Assembly: GCA_028716265.1 (NCBI GenBank) | Contig: JAQUQD010000033.1 | Span: 1 to 33,555, forward strand | DNA from: Bacteroidales bacterium | GTDB lineage: Bacteria; Bacteroidota; Bacteroidia; Bacteroidales; JAGONC01 | DNA: 33,555 bases | Direction: 5' to 3' | In this document: in pieces, positions 31,642 through 33,555 of the stretch | How the letters are laid out: every line of letters starts with the position of its first letter | Numbering within the stretch: position 1 is the first letter of the stretch | The notes under the pieces: generated by a model | The model's input: the letters and a program-made list of their open reading frames with translations, nothing else | Told to the model about the DNA's origin: nothing | Databases searched by the model: none | Made by a program: the position numbers and the translations under genes

Positions 31642-33555
31642 CTATAATGCAACAACGCCCATCGACAGGGAAGTAGCTGCGGCCATGCGGCCTTTTCTGC
31701 ATGAAAAATTCGGCAACCCTTCCAGCATGCACCGTTTTGGGATCGAAGCGCGGAGGGCAGTGGAGACAGCAAGGATTCAGGTGGCCTCACTGCTTGACTG
31801 CAGACCTGAGGAGGTTATCTTTACAAGCGGTGGTACAGAGTCGAACAATATGGCCATAAAGGGCATTGCCAGCGCTTATCAGAACAGGGGGAAACATATT
31901 ATCACCAGTGCCGTTGAGCATCCGGCTGTACTTGAGGTGTGCCGTTATCTTTCCCGTATTGGATTCAGCATTACGTACCTTCCGGTGGATGGCTACGGCA
32001 TGGTTGATCCTGACGATCTGAAACGGTCCGTTACTCCACAAACCATTCTTGTAACGATCATGCATGCCAATAATGAGGTCGGCACCATTCAGCCTGTCCG
32101 GGAACTGGCGTCTGTATGCAGGTCGTTTGGAATTGTTTTCCATACGGATGCCGCACAATCTGCAGGGAAAATACCTGTTGTGGTCAACGACCTTGGCGTC
32201 GACCTGCTGAGCCTTGCCGGGCACAAGTTTTACGCGCCCAAGGGGATCGGGGCGCTCTATATCCGTTCGGGAATCATTTGTGATAAACTGATCCACGGGG
32301 CGGATCATGAACAGGACCGCAGGGCTGGTACGGAGAACCTGCTGGAGATCGTGGGCCTGGGAAAGGCCTGCGAGGTTGCCAGGCGCGACCTGGAAATGGT
32401 TTCCGGTCACCTGGGGCGAATGCGCGACCGACTGTACAGCGGATTGCTCGAAAGTGTTACTGGTCTGCGGCGCAACGGACATCCTGAACACTGCCTGCCC
32501 AACACGCTCAGTGTGGGCTTCCGGGGGATTGATATCAACACGTTGCTGAGTGATCTCCCGCAGGTTGCTGCATCCGCCGGAGCAGCATGTCACGTGGGTG
32601 ACCAGACCATCTCGTCCGTGCTGCAGGCCATGCACGTGCCGGAAGAATATGCACTGGGAACCATGAGACTGTCGGTGGGCAAACTGACTACGGAAGAAGA
32701 GATCGACGCAGCTGTCGGTGCCATTGCCGATAAAACAAGGAGCCTGACCTATTCACAGGCTCATGCAGATGTTGAGTACTCAACGGATGAACCTATCAAG
32801 CTGACCAGGTTTACGCACGGGCTGGGATGTGCATGCAAGTTACGGCCGCAGGAACTGGAAAAAGTGCTTCAGGCCATCCCGGTCCCGGTTGATAAGAATG
32901 TTCTGGTGGACATTCAGACCAATGATGATGCGGCAGTGTACAAGATAAACGACGATGTTGCCATTGTCCAGACTGTCGACTTTTTTACCCCTGTCGTTGA
33001 CGATCCCTACAGCTTCGGCTCCATTGCCGCTGCCAATGCGCTGAGTGATGTGTATGCCATGGGAGCTGAACCGCGGTTTGCGCTCAACATTGTCGGATTT
33101 CCAGGTAAACGGCTTCCGCTCGAGGTTCTCGGCCAGATCCTCAGGGGAGCCCAGGATAAAGCCCTGGAAGCAGGTGTGAGTATCCTTGGCGGTCATTCCG
33201 TGGAAGATACGGAACCGAAATTTGGCATGGCGGTGACGGGTTTTGTCCACCCTGACCGGATACTCACCAATGCCCGTGCCCGCACCGGCGACCGACTGAT
33301 CCTGACGAAACCTGTCGGCACGGGCATCCTAGCTACTGCACTCAAGCGGGAAATGGCACCGGAAGAAGTCGCACAAAAGATCATCGCCCTGATGAGTGAA
33401 TTGAACCTGAAAGCCTTCCGGGTGATGATCAGGTATCCTGTGAATGCCTGTACTGATGTCACCGGGTTTGGGCTTTTGGGACATCTTAAGGAGATGACGG
33501 AAGGCAGCGGGCATGATGCAGAGGTGACGGCTTCTGCAGTGCCGGTCGTGGAGGA
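31619..33555 (+). CDS. selD: Cysteine desulfurase / selenocysteine lyase fused to selenide, water dikinase (SelD); C-terminus off window
   Basis: One uninterrupted frame of 645 codons to the window edge. Residues 1 to about 375 are a NifS/IscS-type PLP enzyme: IYLDYNATTPID, GGTESNNMAIKG, HTDAAQSAGK, LAGHKFYAPKG with PLP Lys203, RAGTEN and the catalytic loop SAGAACH with Cys324. After a short linker, residues 392 onward are SelD: IKLTRFTHGLGCACKL with Cys404, Cys406 and Lys407; DDAAVY; TVDFFTPVVDDPYSFG; ANALSDVYAMG; GGHSVEDTEPKFG; TDVTGFGLLGH. SelD makes selenophosphate from selenide and ATP; the desulfurase part would deliver the selenium. The redox-active position is Cys (TGT), not selenocysteine. 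The start ATG overlaps mnmH by 23 bases. About 90-100 residues of SelD are expected beyond the edge. Confidence 0.95.
   Translation, partial: MEFPIYLDYNATTPIDREVAAAMRPFLHEKFGNPSSMHRFGIEARRAVETARIQVASLLDCRPEEVIFTSGGTESNNMAIKGIASAYQNRGKHIITSAVEHPAVLEVCRYLSRIGFSITYLPVDGYGMVDPDDLKRSVTPQTILVTIMHANNEVGTIQPVRELASVCRSFGIVFHTDAAQSAGKIPVVVNDLGVDLLSLAGHKFYAPKGIGALYIRSGIICDKLIHGADHEQDRRAGTENLLEIVGLGKACEVARRDLEMVSGHLGRMRDRLYSGLLESVTGLRRNGHPEHCLPNTLSVGFRGIDINTLLSDLPQVAASAGAACHVGDQTISSVLQAMHVPEEYALGTMRLSVGKLTTEEEIDAAVGAIADKTRSLTYSQAHADVEYSTDEPIKLTRFTHGLGCACKLRPQELEKVLQAIPVPVDKNVLVDIQTNDDAAVYKINDDVAIVQTVDFFTPVVDDPYSFGSIAAANALSDVYAMGAEPRFALNIVGFPGKRLPLEVLGQILRGAQDKALEAGVSILGGHSVEDTEPKFGMAVTGFVHPDRILTNARARTGDRLILTKPVGTGILATALKREMAPEEVAQKIIALMSELNLKAFRVMIRYPVNACTDVTGFGLLGHLKEMTEGSGHDAEVTASAVPVVE

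Noticed and set aside
31787..32635. 282-codon minus-strand open frame
   Set aside because: It lies fully within the cysteine desulfurase part of the fusion gene, whose motifs are unmistakable on the plus strand.
32828..32836. Possible selenocysteine (UGA) in the SelD active site
   Set aside because: The codons are TGT and TGC, so both positions are ordinary cysteine.
1..33555. CRISPR array, insertion sequence, integrase or prophage
   Set aside because: No regularly spaced repeats, transposase or integrase motifs or terminal inverted repeats were seen. The two tRNA genes show no adjacent integrase or att-like duplication.

Overview
The window is a stretch of chromosome from a member of the Bacteroidota (Bacteroidetes). 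The evidence is a SusC/SusD outer-membrane pair, a type IX secretion (T9SS) C-terminal sorting domain, a PorE-like TPR/PD40/OmpA protein, DUF4301 and DUF6599 family proteins, and TAnnTTTG (-7) promoter boxes ahead of most transcription units. Shine-Dalgarno sequences are nearly absent. The order within the phylum cannot be fixed from this alone. Coding density is very high: no gene-free gap exceeds about 250 bases. I see no phage, transposon, integrase or CRISPR array.

Layout. Positions 1-3239 (minus strand) hold a SusC-type TonB-dependent transporter followed by the start of its SusD lipoprotein, which is cut by the window edge. A small outer-membrane beta-barrel protein (3401-4150, plus) converges on a minus-strand pair, DUF362 (Tat signal) then DUF6599, separated by short degenerate repeats. 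From 6400 a plus-strand run carries ffh, folD, queE and a PorE-like protein. A second unit holds an agmatinase and a deoxyhypusine-synthase-like enzyme (polyamines). A third is the classic thrS-infC-rpmI-rplT translation operon, in which infC appears to start at a rare ATA codon behind a strong Shine-Dalgarno. A minus-strand thioredoxin-like lipid/redox-type protein (DUF4369/DUF5106/TlpA architecture), a small AT-rich-start membrane protein and two tRNA-Leu genes follow. Then come a DUF4301 protein and a convergent tsaD. Back to back with tsaD, a long plus-strand run holds a TamB-like protein (probable TTG start), a T9SS-sorted secreted protein, an AddA/RecB-like helicase-nuclease, mnmH, and a cysteine desulfurase fused in one reading frame to selenide, water dikinase (SelD), which runs off the right end.

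How the genes work together. The right end forms a compact selenium module. The desulfurase part can release selenium from selenocysteine, the SelD part would make selenophosphate, and MnmH would use it to put 2-selenouridine at the tRNA wobble position. Together with queE (queuosine/deazapurine), tsaD (t6A), thrS, infC, two ribosomal proteins and tRNA-Leu genes, the window is rich in decoding functions. A second theme is the cell envelope: SusC/D, an outer-membrane barrel, the PorE-like anchor, the TamB-like protein and a T9SS cargo protein. The desulfurase-SelD fusion, the infC start and the agmatinase/DHS-like pair are the observations most worth following up.
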